Part shown: positions 15,203-22,823 of the stretch, in pieces | Layout: the number at the start of each line of letters is the position of its first letter | How positions within the stretch are numbered: position 1 is the first letter of the stretch | DNA from: Pyxidicoccus caerfyrddinensis | GTDB lineage: Bacteria > Myxococcota > Myxococcia > Myxococcales > Myxococcaceae | Assembly: GCF_010894405.1 (NCBI RefSeq) | Contig: NZ_JAAIYA010000023.1 | Coordinates: 1-64,000 of the forward strand | Direction: 5' to 3' | Length of the DNA: 64,000 bases | Notes under the pieces: model-generated | Database searches by the model: none | What the model saw: only the letters and a program-made list of their open reading frames with translations | Told to the model about the DNA's origin: nothing | Translations under genes and position numbers: made by a program

Positions 15203-17095
15203 ATGCGGCTCGTGAAGCTTGGGCTTGCCAGCGTCAACACCACCGTGGGCGCCTTCAGCAAGAACACGGACAGGGCCCTGGCGCAGGCGAAGAAGATGGC
15301 GGCGGACGGGGTGACGCTCGGGGTCTTCCAGGAGCAGCTCATCGCCGGTTATCCGGCCGAGGACCTGGTGCAGTGGCAGGGCTTCATCGACCGGCAGTGG
15401 CCGGAGCTGGAGCGCTTCGCCCGCGAGACGGCGTCGCTGCCCACCGTGTTCGTCGTGGGCGTGGGCATCGCCTGGCAGGGCCTGCGCCTCAACTGCGCGG
15501 CGGTGGTGGCGGGCGGGCGCGTGCTGGGGCTCGTGCCCAAGGAGAAGCTGCCCACCTACAGCGTCTTCTACGAGGCCCGGACTTTCGGCCGCGGCCAGCC
15601 GGGCATGGCGGAAACCCATCGCGGCGTGCCGCTGGGCGACTACCTCTTCCAGTTCGACTTCGGCCTCGTGGCCCCGGAGGTGTGCGAGGACATCTGGAGC
15701 GCGGACGGCCCCATGCGCCGGCGCACCTATTCCGGCGCGGAGCTGGTGGTGAACCTGTCCGCCTCTCCCTTTCGTCTGGGGTTCGTGGAGACGCGGCGCG
15801 AGCTCATCGCCACGCGCGCGGCGGACCACCAGTGCACCATCGCCTACTGCAACGGGCTGGGCAGCAACGACGGCCTCATCTTCGACGGCGGCGGCTTCCT
15901 CAACCAGAACGGCCGCCACGTCATGGAGACGCCGCGCTTCCAGGAAGGCTACGCCGCCGCGGTGGTGGACCTGGACCGCACCCTGCGCCTGCGCGGCGAG
16001 GCCACCACCTGGCGCGTGGACCGCGAGGCGTGGGTGACCAACGGAGGCCAGCGGGTCCCCGTGGTGGACTGCACCGCGGCGGTGCGCACGCGCCGCGAGG
16101 CCCTCACGTATCCGGTGCCCCCGCATCGCAGTTTCTTCCTCCCGGGGCCGGACCAGCGCCGGCCCGGCCGCGAGGCCCTGTGCGAGGACCTGCTCGACGC
16201 GCTGGCCCTGGGCGTGGGCGACTACTTCGAGAAGACGCGCGCCTTCAAGGTGCTGGGAATCGCCCTGTCGGGCGGGCGTGACTCGCTGCTGACGCTGCTC
16301 ATTGCCCACCGCTACGCGAAGAAGGCGCGGCGGGAGGACCCGGGCTCGCTCATCCGCGCGTTCTACATGCCCAGCCGTTATTCCAGCGACGCCACCAGCG
16401 ACGCGGCGGAGACGATTGCGCGCGAGCTGGGGGTGCCCTTCCAGGTCGTCTCCATCGACGAGGCCTTCGAGCGCGAGCGCGCCGTCGCCCAGAAGATGCT
16501 GGGGGACAAGCCCGTCACGGCGATTACCGAGCAGAACATCCAGGCCCGCCTGCGCGCCCAGCGCATGTGGAACTGGAGCAACTCCTGCGGCGGCCTGTTC
16601 CTGCAGACAGGCAACATGAGTGAGAAGTCGGTGGGCTACACAACCATCGGCGGAGACCTCATGGGGGCGCTGGCCGTCATCGCCAACGTACCGAAGACGG
16701 TGGTGATGTACCTGCTCGACTACCTGCAGGAGACGACGGGCTACGAGGGCATCAAGAAGGTGCTCGCCAAGCCCGCCGGTCCGGAGCTGGCGCACAACCA
16801 GGTGGGGGAGGAGGAATTGATGCCCTTCCCCGTGCTCGACGCCTGCTTCTACCTGCACGCGGGCGAGAAGCTCACCCCCGCGGAGATGCTCCAGGCGCTC
16901 ACCGCCATGTTCCCGGAGGTGGAGGCGGCGCGGCTGGGTGGCTACGTGGAGAAGTTCGTCCGCCTCTTCCACCAGTCCATCTACAAGTGGGTGCAGTCCC
17001 CACTGTCGCTGCACATCGGCAACCTGGACCTGGACCGCGAGCGCGCGTTGCAACTGCCCGTCGTCACCGGCACCGAGTGGCTGCGCGAGGGTTAG
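15203..17095 (+). CDS. nadE: Glutamine-dependent NAD+ synthetase
   Basis: This 630-residue enzyme makes NAD+ from deamido-NAD, ATP and glutamine. The N-terminal nitrilase-type glutaminase domain has the catalytic Glu (VFQEQLIAGYP), Lys (VPKEKLPTYSVFYEAR) and Cys (VAPEVCEDIW). The C-terminal synthetase domain has the PP-loop SGGRDSLLT (usually SGGxDS), FYMPSRYSSDATSD, and LLQTGNMSEKSVGYTT with GGDLMGALAVIANVPKT. All key residues are present and the length is typical of the large bacterial form. The ATG at 15203 is chosen because it gives the normal MRLVKLGLASVNTTVG start. The gene stands alone between two hairpin/intergenic gaps. Confidence 0.94.
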   Translation: MRLVKLGLASVNTTVGAFSKNTDRALAQAKKMAADGVTLGVFQEQLIAGYPAEDLVQWQGFIDRQWPELERFARETASLPTVFVVGVGIAWQGLRLNCAAVVAGGRVLGLVPKEKLPTYSVFYEARTFGRGQPGMAETHRGVPLGDYLFQFDFGLVAPEVCEDIWSADGPMRRRTYSGAELVVNLSASPFRLGFVETRRELIATRAADHQCTIAYCNGLGSNDGLIFDGGGFLNQNGRHVMETPRFQEGYAAAVVDLDRTLRLRGEATTWRVDREAWVTNGGQRVPVVDCTAAVRTRREALTYPVPPHRSFFLPGPDQRRPGREALCEDLLDALALGVGDYFEKTRAFKVLGIALSGGRDSLLTLLIAHRYAKKARREDPGSLIRAFYMPSRYSSDATSDAAETIARELGVPFQVVSIDEAFERERAVAQKMLGDKPVTAITEQNIQARLRAQRMWNWSNSCGGLFLQTGNMSEKSVGYTTIGGDLMGALAVIANVPKTVVMYLLDYLQETTGYEGIKKVLAKPAGPELAHNQVGEEELMPFPVLDACFYLHAGEKLTPAEMLQALTAMFPEVEAARLGGYVEKFVRLFHQSIYKWVQSPLSLHIGNLDLDRERALQLPVVTGTEWLREG

Positions 17096-17244
17096 CCTCG
17101 CGCAACCCCTGTTGCCTCCACACCACGCCCGGCAGCCCCACGGACGGACGGCCCGTGCGGCGATCCGCCCTTGCCGGGTGGCGCCTTGCCGGATGTCACT
17201 TCGCAAACAACCTTCAGGTCAGCCACTCGACGATGGAGGGTTGG

Positions 17245-18372
17245 ATGAAAGCGAAGATTCTGGCGGGCGCCATCGCGGCGCTCATGTACGGCACGGCGGC
17301 TGTTGCTGCTGACGGCGACTGCCCGCCTTCACGGGCAAGCGCTGACGGGGCGTCGCAAGGGGTGATGCTGGCCCAGTCGCAGGATGAGATGCCCGTGGAG
17401 GGAGACGTCCAGCAGGAGGACACCACCATCATCGAAACGGAGCCGGTGCCCGACACGGGCGTGGCGCAGGACCCGCTGCTCGAGGAAGGCGTGGGCGGCA
17501 GCGGCAACGTGGGACAGGAGGAACAGGGCACCGGCGGCAGCGGAAAGCCGGGCGAGATGATGCTGCGGTGCGAGCCGGTGAAGGAGGGTACGGGCGGCAG
17601 TGGAACGATGCAGGCCCCGCCGTCCCAGGAGCTGACCCCGCCGCCGTCCCAGGAAGTGATGCCGCCGCCGCAGACTGCGCCGCAGACCCAGGAGCAGCCT
17701 CCGCCGCAGACCGAGGTGTACCCGCCGCAGGACCAAGCCACGGGCGGTAGCGGCGTTGCCACACCTCCTCCCGACTACCGGCCCTCGGCCGAGGCGGCGG
17801 CGGAGCCCATTGAACCGCTGGAGGTGAAGGAGAAGGACAAGAACGACATGACAGGCCTGTCGCTGCTCATCGGAGCCGGCGTGGAGGGCTACACCGGTGA
17901 GCTGGCGCCGCGGATCAACCCAGGCGCCACGGCGGGTGTGACGGCGGCCATCCGGCCGTCCAAGGTGTTCGGCATCGAGCTGGGCTACAGCGGCGCGGTG
18001 AACAACATCGACATCCCGACCGAGGGCGGCGCGGTGGACGGCCCGGACCTCGTCCGCAACGGCGGCACGGCCGTGGCGACCCTGGGCCTGTTCGCCACCC
18101 CCTGGCAGCCCTATCTGCTCGGCGGCATCGGCATCAACGACTACAACTTCCGCGGAGGCGAGGGGCTCGGCTTCACGGACGACACCGTGGGCAGCGTGCC
18201 GGCGGGCGTCGGTCTCCGGGGCGCCATCGGCTCATTCCTCGCCGTGGATGCGCGCGTCAACTACAACTTCCTCTTCGACAAGGAGTTCGCCACGGGCGTG
18301 GAATCCGGCGGCGGCGACTTCAACGAGGGCGGCAGCTACCAGGGCACCGTGAGCATCGGCGGTAACTTCTGA
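17245..18372 (+). CDS. Outer-membrane beta-barrel protein with GGSG-repeat linker
   Basis: This 375-residue envelope protein starts MKAKILAGAIAALMYGTAAVAA, a clean signal peptide. I use the ATG at 17245 because GGAGGG lies four bases before it; another ATG is 12 bases upstream. Residues about 40-180 form a disordered acidic and Pro/Gln-rich linker with four copies of (T/V)GGSG. The last about 190 residues (from LSLLIGAGVEGYTG) look like an 8-strand OmpA/OmpX-type barrel with alternating strands and a terminal aromatic (VSIGGNF). It resembles myxobacterial outer-membrane barrel proteins of unknown role. The linker could span periplasm or surface layers. Confidence 0.78.
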   Translation: MKAKILAGAIAALMYGTAAVAADGDCPPSRASADGASQGVMLAQSQDEMPVEGDVQQEDTTIIETEPVPDTGVAQDPLLEEGVGGSGNVGQEEQGTGGSGKPGEMMLRCEPVKEGTGGSGTMQAPPSQELTPPPSQEVMPPPQTAPQTQEQPPPQTEVYPPQDQATGGSGVATPPPDYRPSAEAAAEPIEPLEVKEKDKNDMTGLSLLIGAGVEGYTGELAPRINPGATAGVTAAIRPSKVFGIELGYSGAVNNIDIPTEGGAVDGPDLVRNGGTAVATLGLFATPWQPYLLGGIGINDYNFRGGEGLGFTDDTVGSVPAGVGLRGAIGSFLAVDARVNYNFLFDKEFATGVESGGGDFNEGGSYQGTVSIGGNF

Positions 18373-18523
18373 GCAGCCTGTCGTGGAAGTGGATTTCGCG
18401 AGCTGACCTGGTGGCGCGGTGCCCGGAAGCGAACGGGCCCCGCGCCACCGCGCGTTTTACGGTGCGGCGCGTGCACGGCTGGCGCGTTAAGGTGTCCCAC
18501 CCCCGCGGCAAGAGGAGAGGTGA

Positions 18524-18847
18524 ATGAGCCTGAAGGTGGAAGACGTGAAGGTGGGAACCGGTACAGAGGCGACGGCCGGCAAGTCGGTGACGGTGCACTA
18601 CGTGGGCACGCTGACCAGCGGCTCCAAGTTCGACAGCAGCCGGGACCGGGGCCAGGGCTTCACCTTCCGGCTCGGCGCGGGCCAGGTCATCGAGGGCTGG
18701 GACAAGGGCGTCGCCGGCATGAAGGTGGGCGGCGTGCGCAAGCTCACCATTCCCCCGGAGATGGGCTACGGCGCGCGCGGCTACCCGCCCGTCATCCCCC
18801 CCAACTCCACGCTCCTGTTCGAAGTCGAGTTGCTGGAAGTCCGCTAA
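18524..18847 (+). CDS. FKBP-type peptidyl-prolyl isomerase
   Basis: This 107-residue single-domain FKBP catalyses cis-trans isomerisation of X-Pro bonds and is probably cytoplasmic, as there is no signal peptide. The fold signature is complete: VTVHYVGTLTSGSKFDSS, GQVIEGWDKGVAGMKVGG, KLTIPPEMGYGARG, and the C-terminal IPPNSTLLFEVELLEV. Active-site aromatics (Y in VHYVG, F in KFDSS, W in EGWD, Y in MGYG, F in LLFEVEL) are all present. An SD (AGAGG) precedes the ATG. A thioredoxin gene follows 17 bases downstream, so the two form a folding-related pair. Confidence 0.95.
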   Translation: MSLKVEDVKVGTGTEATAGKSVTVHYVGTLTSGSKFDSSRDRGQGFTFRLGAGQVIEGWDKGVAGMKVGGVRKLTIPPEMGYGARGYPPVIPPNSTLLFEVELLEVR

Positions 18848-18864
18848 AGGAAGCGAGGCGCGTC

Positions 18865-19242
18865 ATGGCGGCGGTGGAAATCACGAAGGACAACTTCAAG
18901 GAGACGGTGTCGAAGGAAGGCATCGTCATCCTGGACTGGTGGGCGGCGTGGTGCGGCCCGTGTCGGGCCTTCGCGCCCACGTTCGAGGCGGCCTCCGGCA
19001 AGCACCCGGACATCGTCTTCGGGAAGATTGATACGGACGCCCAGCCGGAGCTGTCCGGCGCGTTCGAGATTCGCTCCATCCCCACGCTGATGGTCTTCCG
19101 CGACGGCATCCTCCTGTTCGAGCAGCCCGGAGCGCTTCCGGCCGCCGCGCTGGAGGACCTGGTCAAGCAGGTGCGTGCGCTGGACATGGAGCAGGTGAAG
19201 AAGGAAGTCGAAGCGCGCCGCAACGAGCCGCCCCAGGCCTGA
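18865..19242 (+). CDS. Thioredoxin
   Basis: This 125-residue thioredoxin has the active site WCGPC (C30, C33) after ILDWWAAWCGPCRAFAPTFE, and the cis-Pro in RSIPTLMVFRDG. It has no signal peptide, so it reduces disulfides in the cytoplasm. A C-terminal helix rich in Lys/Glu (VKKEVEARRNE) extends slightly beyond the core. It lies 17 bases after the FKBP gene, suggesting one transcript, which ends at the perfect hairpin at 19274-19295. Confidence 0.93.
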   Translation: MAAVEITKDNFKETVSKEGIVILDWWAAWCGPCRAFAPTFEAASGKHPDIVFGKIDTDAQPELSGAFEIRSIPTLMVFRDGILLFEQPGALPAAALEDLVKQVRALDMEQVKKEVEARRNEPPQA

Positions 19243-19273
19243 CGCGGGGCGGAAGTTCGCCGCGGCCACGGGC

Positions 19274-19295
19274 GGGGCTCCTTCGCAGGAGCCCC
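19274..19295. terminator. Bidirectional hairpin between thioredoxin and DUF2378 genes
   Basis: GGGGCTCCT (19274-19282), loop TCGC, AGGAGCCCC (19287-19295): a perfect 9-bp stem with a tetraloop. It sits between two convergent genes and probably ends both transcripts. Confidence 0.7.
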
Positions 19296-19319
19296 GGCCC
19301 GGCCGGCGGCGTGGCGGGG

Positions 19320-19910
19320 CTACCAGCTCACCAGCAGCGTGAAGGACGAGTAGGGCGGCTCGCCGGACTCCAGCTCCACCCGGAAGGTGAGCTGGGGGTT
19401 GCCCTTGAGCAGCCCGCTGAGCGCCATGCCGCGGCTCCACGCGGGGCCGAAGAACTCGTCCCGGAAGATGAGCCGGGCCGAGCGGTCCGACACGCGCTCG
19501 TACTCGCGCTCGCCGAAGGTGGAGGTGGCGCCGGCCATGCCCTGTGTCACGGACAGGCCCTCGTTCGGGTCCTTGCCGGCGACGGAGAGCACCATCTCCC
19601 CCACGGGCGCGGAGAAGATGATGTTGGCCGCGTGGAAGGAGAGCTTCTCCACTGCGTCCGAGTACGTCATGCCCTGGGCCACCAGCGCGGTGGCGCCCTC
19701 GTGGAGCATTTGGAGGTACTCGCGCGCGGAGCGAAACGCCGGGGCGCCCCGGGTGGAGGCGCCGCGCGGGGGCACGTCTCCTTCCACGTCCAGGCGCTTT
19801 CCCGTCAGCTCGGCGATGCTCTGCCGGAGGCTCTGGAGGAAGAGGTCCAGCACGGTGTGTTGGGGCTGGCACAGGGCGAGGCGGGCTTGGAGGAGCTCTG
19901 GAGAGTCCAT
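19320..19910 (-). CDS. DUF2378 (TIGR02265) family protein
   Basis: This 196-residue cytoplasmic protein looks like a member of DUF2378, a paralogous family largely restricted to myxobacteria whose function is unknown. It shows AREYLQMLHEGATALVAQGM, a Gly/Ala-rich centre (SAPVGEMVLSVAGKDP) and the family-like end: a short strand with EFFGPAWSRGMALSGLL followed by PPYSSFTLLVSW. The ATG at 19910 gives MDSPELLQARLAL; longer frames upstream look random. It is convergent with the thioredoxin gene and shares the terminator. A second, clearer member is at 57955-58488. Confidence 0.65.
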   Translation of the reverse strand: MDSPELLQARLALCQPQHTVLDLFLQSLRQSIAELTGKRLDVEGDVPPRGASTRGAPAFRSAREYLQMLHEGATALVAQGMTYSDAVEKLSFHAANIIFSAPVGEMVLSVAGKDPNEGLSVTQGMAGATSTFGEREYERVSDRSARLIFRDEFFGPAWSRGMALSGLLKGNPQLTFRVELESGEPPYSSFTLLVSW

Positions 19911-20149
19911 GACTCCTATGTACCCCAGCGCGCGTACGTCTGGGGAGCGGGCAGCGGGGCAGGAAGGGTGTCGCGGGGAGAGGGAACTCGCCCCCATGGC
20001 GATGTGTTCAGAAAGGGCGCTTCGCAGCGGGCTGACCCTCGGGGGCCCGCTCCGCTGCTCGCTCCCCTCCCTCCTCAAGACGCGGCGTCGCCCCGCAGAC
20101 GGATTGAAAGGTGCCCTCCTCGCTCTCTCATCTCCCCGCCGTCCCTCCC

Positions 20150-21370
20150 ATGGCCTCCACCGAGCCCGAGTCGCCGCACGCGCGCATCCTCCTGGTGGAC
20201 GACATCCCGGCGAACCTGCTGGCCCTGAGGGCCATCCTGGAGTCACTGGGACAGGAGCTGGTGACGGTCCGCTCGGGGGAAGAGGCGCTGAGGGAGCTGT
20301 TGCGCGGTGACTTCGCCTGCATCCTGATGGACGTGCAGATGCCGGGGCTGGACGGCCTGGAGACGGCCCGGCTGATCCGCGCCCGCGAGCGGACACGGCA
20401 CGTGCCCATCCTCTTCATCACCGCGCTCAGCCGCGAGGCGGCATACGTCACCCAGGGCTATGCGCAGGGCGCGGTGGACTACCTGCTCAAGCCGGTGGAC
20501 CCGAACATCCTGCGCGCCAAGGTGCAGGTGTTCGTGGACCTGTACCTGCGCGGCGAGGAGGTGAAGCGCCAGGCGCTGGAGCTGGCGGAGCAGCGGCGGG
20601 CCGCGGAGGAGCTGCGGCGCGCGGCGGAGCTGGAGCAGCAGCTGGTGGGCGTCGTCGGCCACGACATCCGCACGCCCCTGTCCGTCATCCTCGCCACGGC
20701 GACCGCGCAGCTCGGCACGCAGGCGCTGCCTCCCGCGCAGCGCAAGGCCTTCGAGCGCGTGGCGCGGGGCGGTGAGCGCATCCAGCAGATTGTCGACCTG
20801 CTGCTGGACTTCACGCGCGCCCGCCTGGGCGGCGGCATTCCTGTCGTCCCCCAGGCTGGAGACCTGAACGACTTGTGCATCCGGGTGGTGGACGAGCTGC
20901 ACGTGACGCGGCCGGGCCGGGTCATCCAGTGCGACTTCGCGCGCGACAGCCTGCACGGCGCCTGGGACTTGGAGCGCATGGCGCAGGTGCTGTCCAACCT
21001 GCTGGACAACGCGCTGAAGTACAGCCCGGAGGGCACGCCGGTGCGCCTGTCCACGTGGGAGAAGGGCGAGGGCGTCTACCTCGAGGTCCACAACGAGGGC
21101 GCGCCCATTTCCCCGGAGCTGCTGCCGCACCTGTTCGAGCCCTTCCGTCGGGGCGAGGGCTCCTCCGAGGCCATGGCCCGCGAGAGCCTGGGCCTGGGCC
21201 TCTACATCGCGCAGAGCATCGTCCAGGCGCACCGGGGCACGCTCGGCGTGCGCTCCACGGAAGGGGAGGGCACGGCGTTCCGCGTCTGCCTGCCCCGCCG
21301 CATGGACCACCGGCAGGTTGCTCCCTGTGTGGAGTCGGAGTCGCCGGAAGCACTGCCCATGACGGCGTGA
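20150..21370 (+). CDS. Hybrid response regulator-histidine kinase
   Basis: This 406-residue cytoplasmic signalling protein has a receiver domain first (ILLVDDIPANLLAL, phospho-Asp in CILMDVQMPGLDG, Lys in VDYLLKPVDP). A short coiled-coil follows (QALELAEQRRAAEELRRAAE), then a HisKA domain (VGHDIRTPLSVI, His about 185) and a HATPase domain with N-box NLLDNALKYSPEG, F-box LFEPFRRGE and G2-box ESLGLGLYIAQSI. All catalytic residues are present. It has no membrane segment or sensor domain, so it receives its input through the receiver, like several myxobacterial REC-HK proteins. The ATG at 20150 is chosen over 20111 because it starts just before the conserved receiver. No partner regulator is adjacent. 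Confidence 0.9.
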   Translation: MASTEPESPHARILLVDDIPANLLALRAILESLGQELVTVRSGEEALRELLRGDFACILMDVQMPGLDGLETARLIRARERTRHVPILFITALSREAAYVTQGYAQGAVDYLLKPVDPNILRAKVQVFVDLYLRGEEVKRQALELAEQRRAAEELRRAAELEQQLVGVVGHDIRTPLSVILATATAQLGTQALPPAQRKAFERVARGGERIQQIVDLLLDFTRARLGGGIPVVPQAGDLNDLCIRVVDELHVTRPGRVIQCDFARDSLHGAWDLERMAQVLSNLLDNALKYSPEGTPVRLSTWEKGEGVYLEVHNEGAPISPELLPHLFEPFRRGEGSSEAMARESLGLGLYIAQSIVQAHRGTLGVRSTEGEGTAFRVCLPRRMDHRQVAPCVESESPEALPMTA

Positions 21371-21376
21371 CGCCGG

Positions 21377-21661
21377 CTACCCGGACGAGCCCTCGGGCTG
21401 CACGTCCACCTGCTCGAGGCGCTGGACGGTGAGTGCCCGCAGGTTGGCGTCGACGGAGAAGAAGATGAGGGCCGCTCCCACGTTGGCGACGAAGCCGTCC
21501 TCCACCCGCTGCAGCCGCGCCAGCAGCTGCTCGGGCGCGCCCTGCTCCAGCGCCGAGGCGAGGTTCTCCAGGTGCGTCTCGATGTGGAGTCGCACGTCCT
21601 CCGGGAGTCGCTTGAGCTGAAACTCCGCGGATTGGGCGATGAAGATACGGCCGGGGTGCAT
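21377..21661 (-). CDS. Small protein with RelE/ParE-like pattern
   Basis: This 94-residue protein has the order of elements seen in RelE/ParE toxins: IFIAQSAEFQLKRLPEDV, a helical hairpin (HIETHLENLASALEQG), then strands (VANVGAALIFFSVDANLRAL) ending TVQRLE. The similarity is weak. No antitoxin gene is next to it, so a solitary toxin-fold or unrelated protein is equally possible. Its stop is convergent with, and only 6 bases from, the kinase stop at 21370. Confidence 0.5.
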   Translation of the reverse strand: MHPGRIFIAQSAEFQLKRLPEDVRLHIETHLENLASALEQGAPEQLLARLQRVEDGFVANVGAALIFFSVDANLRALTVQRLEQVDVQPEGSSG

Positions 21662-21794
21662 GTCGGGGGGACTCGGTGAGGGGACCGTTCCAGACTGTGT
21701 ATCCCGAGTGGGAACGGCCAGTCGCCAACAGTTCAGTGCGGTGGACGATTGTTCATCCCGCTACACACCGTGCACCCGGGGCGCCCCTCGTGCC

Positions 21795-22682
21795 TCACCT
21801 CGCGACGGTGCAGACGCCTCCGCCGTTGAGGTGCGCCTGGTCGACGATGCTCTGGGCGATGAACTCCTGGAGCGTCCTCACGTCATATGCGCCCGGGAGG
21901 TAGACGACGGGTTGCCCGCTCGAATCCCTCAGCTCCCGGCCCTGGCCGTCGCGCAGGTCCGTGAGCTGCTGTGAGGCGAGGCTCTCGGGGGTGATGGTGC
22001 CGTCCTCGCCGGCGGTGGCGGCGATGGCGTCGAAGCGCAGGCGCACGCCTTTGTGCGTGCCCAGCCGGTCATAGAACATGTGCTCGGCGTGGATGGTGAC
22101 CTCGGCCTCGGCCACGGAGGCCTCGGGCACGATGATGCCCCGGGTGCCGTCCACGCCGTTGATGCAGTCCTTCATGCGTGCCTCCACGGGGAAGCCCATG
22201 CGGAAGGTGAGCACGCCCACGCCGGCCTTCACCGCGCGCCCCTCCACGAAGTAGCTGAAGCCGCGCTCGCGCATCATCGCCGCGTCCTCCGCGGACACCT
22301 GCCCGTCTGGGAGTTCGGTGTCGTCCCGGGGCGGGCTCAGCCGGAAGCCCACGTCCCAGCGGCCCGCGGGCAGCCCCTTCAGCTCCGCCAGGGGCACGTC
22401 GCCCTTCTGCACGTCCACCAGCACGTGCCGCGCGCTCGTGTGCACCTCTCCAGCGGCGGAGGTGAGGGTGAAGTCCCCCAGCGACACGAGGTAGCGGGTG
22501 AACTGGATGGACCAGCCGTCCTCGAAGAGGGTGTCCGGCAGGCCGCGCTGGGTGCCGTCGCCTCCGCTCATCGTCACCTTCACGTCGCCCGTGGCCACGT
22601 TGTCGCAGGCCGCGCCCGCGAGCACCCAGGCCGCCAGCGCCGCGCACCACGCCGCCCGGGACTTCCATTGTCGTGCGTTCAT
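21795..22682 (-). CDS. Lipoprotein of the TonB-receptor divergon, His-rich
   Basis: This 295-residue predicted lipoprotein has signal peptide and lipobox LAGAAC (C26). The mature part begins DGWSIQFTRYLVSLGDFTL and contains HVLVDVQKGDVPLAELKGLP, a Cys in KDCINGVDGT, and the cluster TIHAEHMFYDRLGTHKG (H198, H201, H210). It ends with a second Cys (GGGVCTVAR). I do not recognise a named family. The pattern is loosely reminiscent of MbnP-like copper lipoproteins, but this is not secure. It is divergent from a TonB-dependent receptor with a perfect palindrome 17 bases before its ATG. It probably binds or hands over a metal or metal complex to the receptor. Confidence 0.7.
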   Translation of the reverse strand: MNARQWKSRAAWCAALAAWVLAGAACDNVATGDVKVTMSGGDGTQRGLPDTLFEDGWSIQFTRYLVSLGDFTLTSAAGEVHTSARHVLVDVQKGDVPLAELKGLPAGRWDVGFRLSPPRDDTELPDGQVSAEDAAMMRERGFSYFVEGRAVKAGVGVLTFRMGFPVEARMKDCINGVDGTRGIIVPEASVAEAEVTIHAEHMFYDRLGTHKGVRLRFDAIAATAGEDGTITPESLASQQLTDLRDGQGRELRDSSGQPVVYLPGAYDVRTLQEFIAQSIVDQAHLNGGGVCTVAR

Positions 22683-22698
22683 GTTTCGTGGATGTAAA

Positions 22699-22713
22699 TG
22701 CAACTATGTTGCA
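22699..22713. promoter_or_regulatory. Palindromic operator between lipoprotein and TonB receptor (site A)
   Basis: TGCAACTATGTTGCA is a 6-3-6 perfect inverted repeat. With its flank (GATGTAAATGCAACTATGTT from 22691) it matches 47067-47092 and, more weakly, 45631-45646. Its position (17 bp before one start, 111 bp before the other) suits a repressor controlling both divergent genes. Confidence 0.65.
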
Positions 22714-22823
22714 AGTCAATCCAGGGCTGGGGTATCTGGGTGTGCAGGTGCCTCGGAGGTCTGGCTCACCCGATGGGTGGGTGGAGTCCGGGGCCCGTGC
22801 CATCTGGAGCGAGGTCCTCATCC

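Noticed and set aside
14792..17206. 804-codon minus-strand open frame over nadE
   Set aside because: Antisense to a complete NAD synthetase with all motifs. The product is compositionally odd (Arg/His/Ala-rich) and matches no family.
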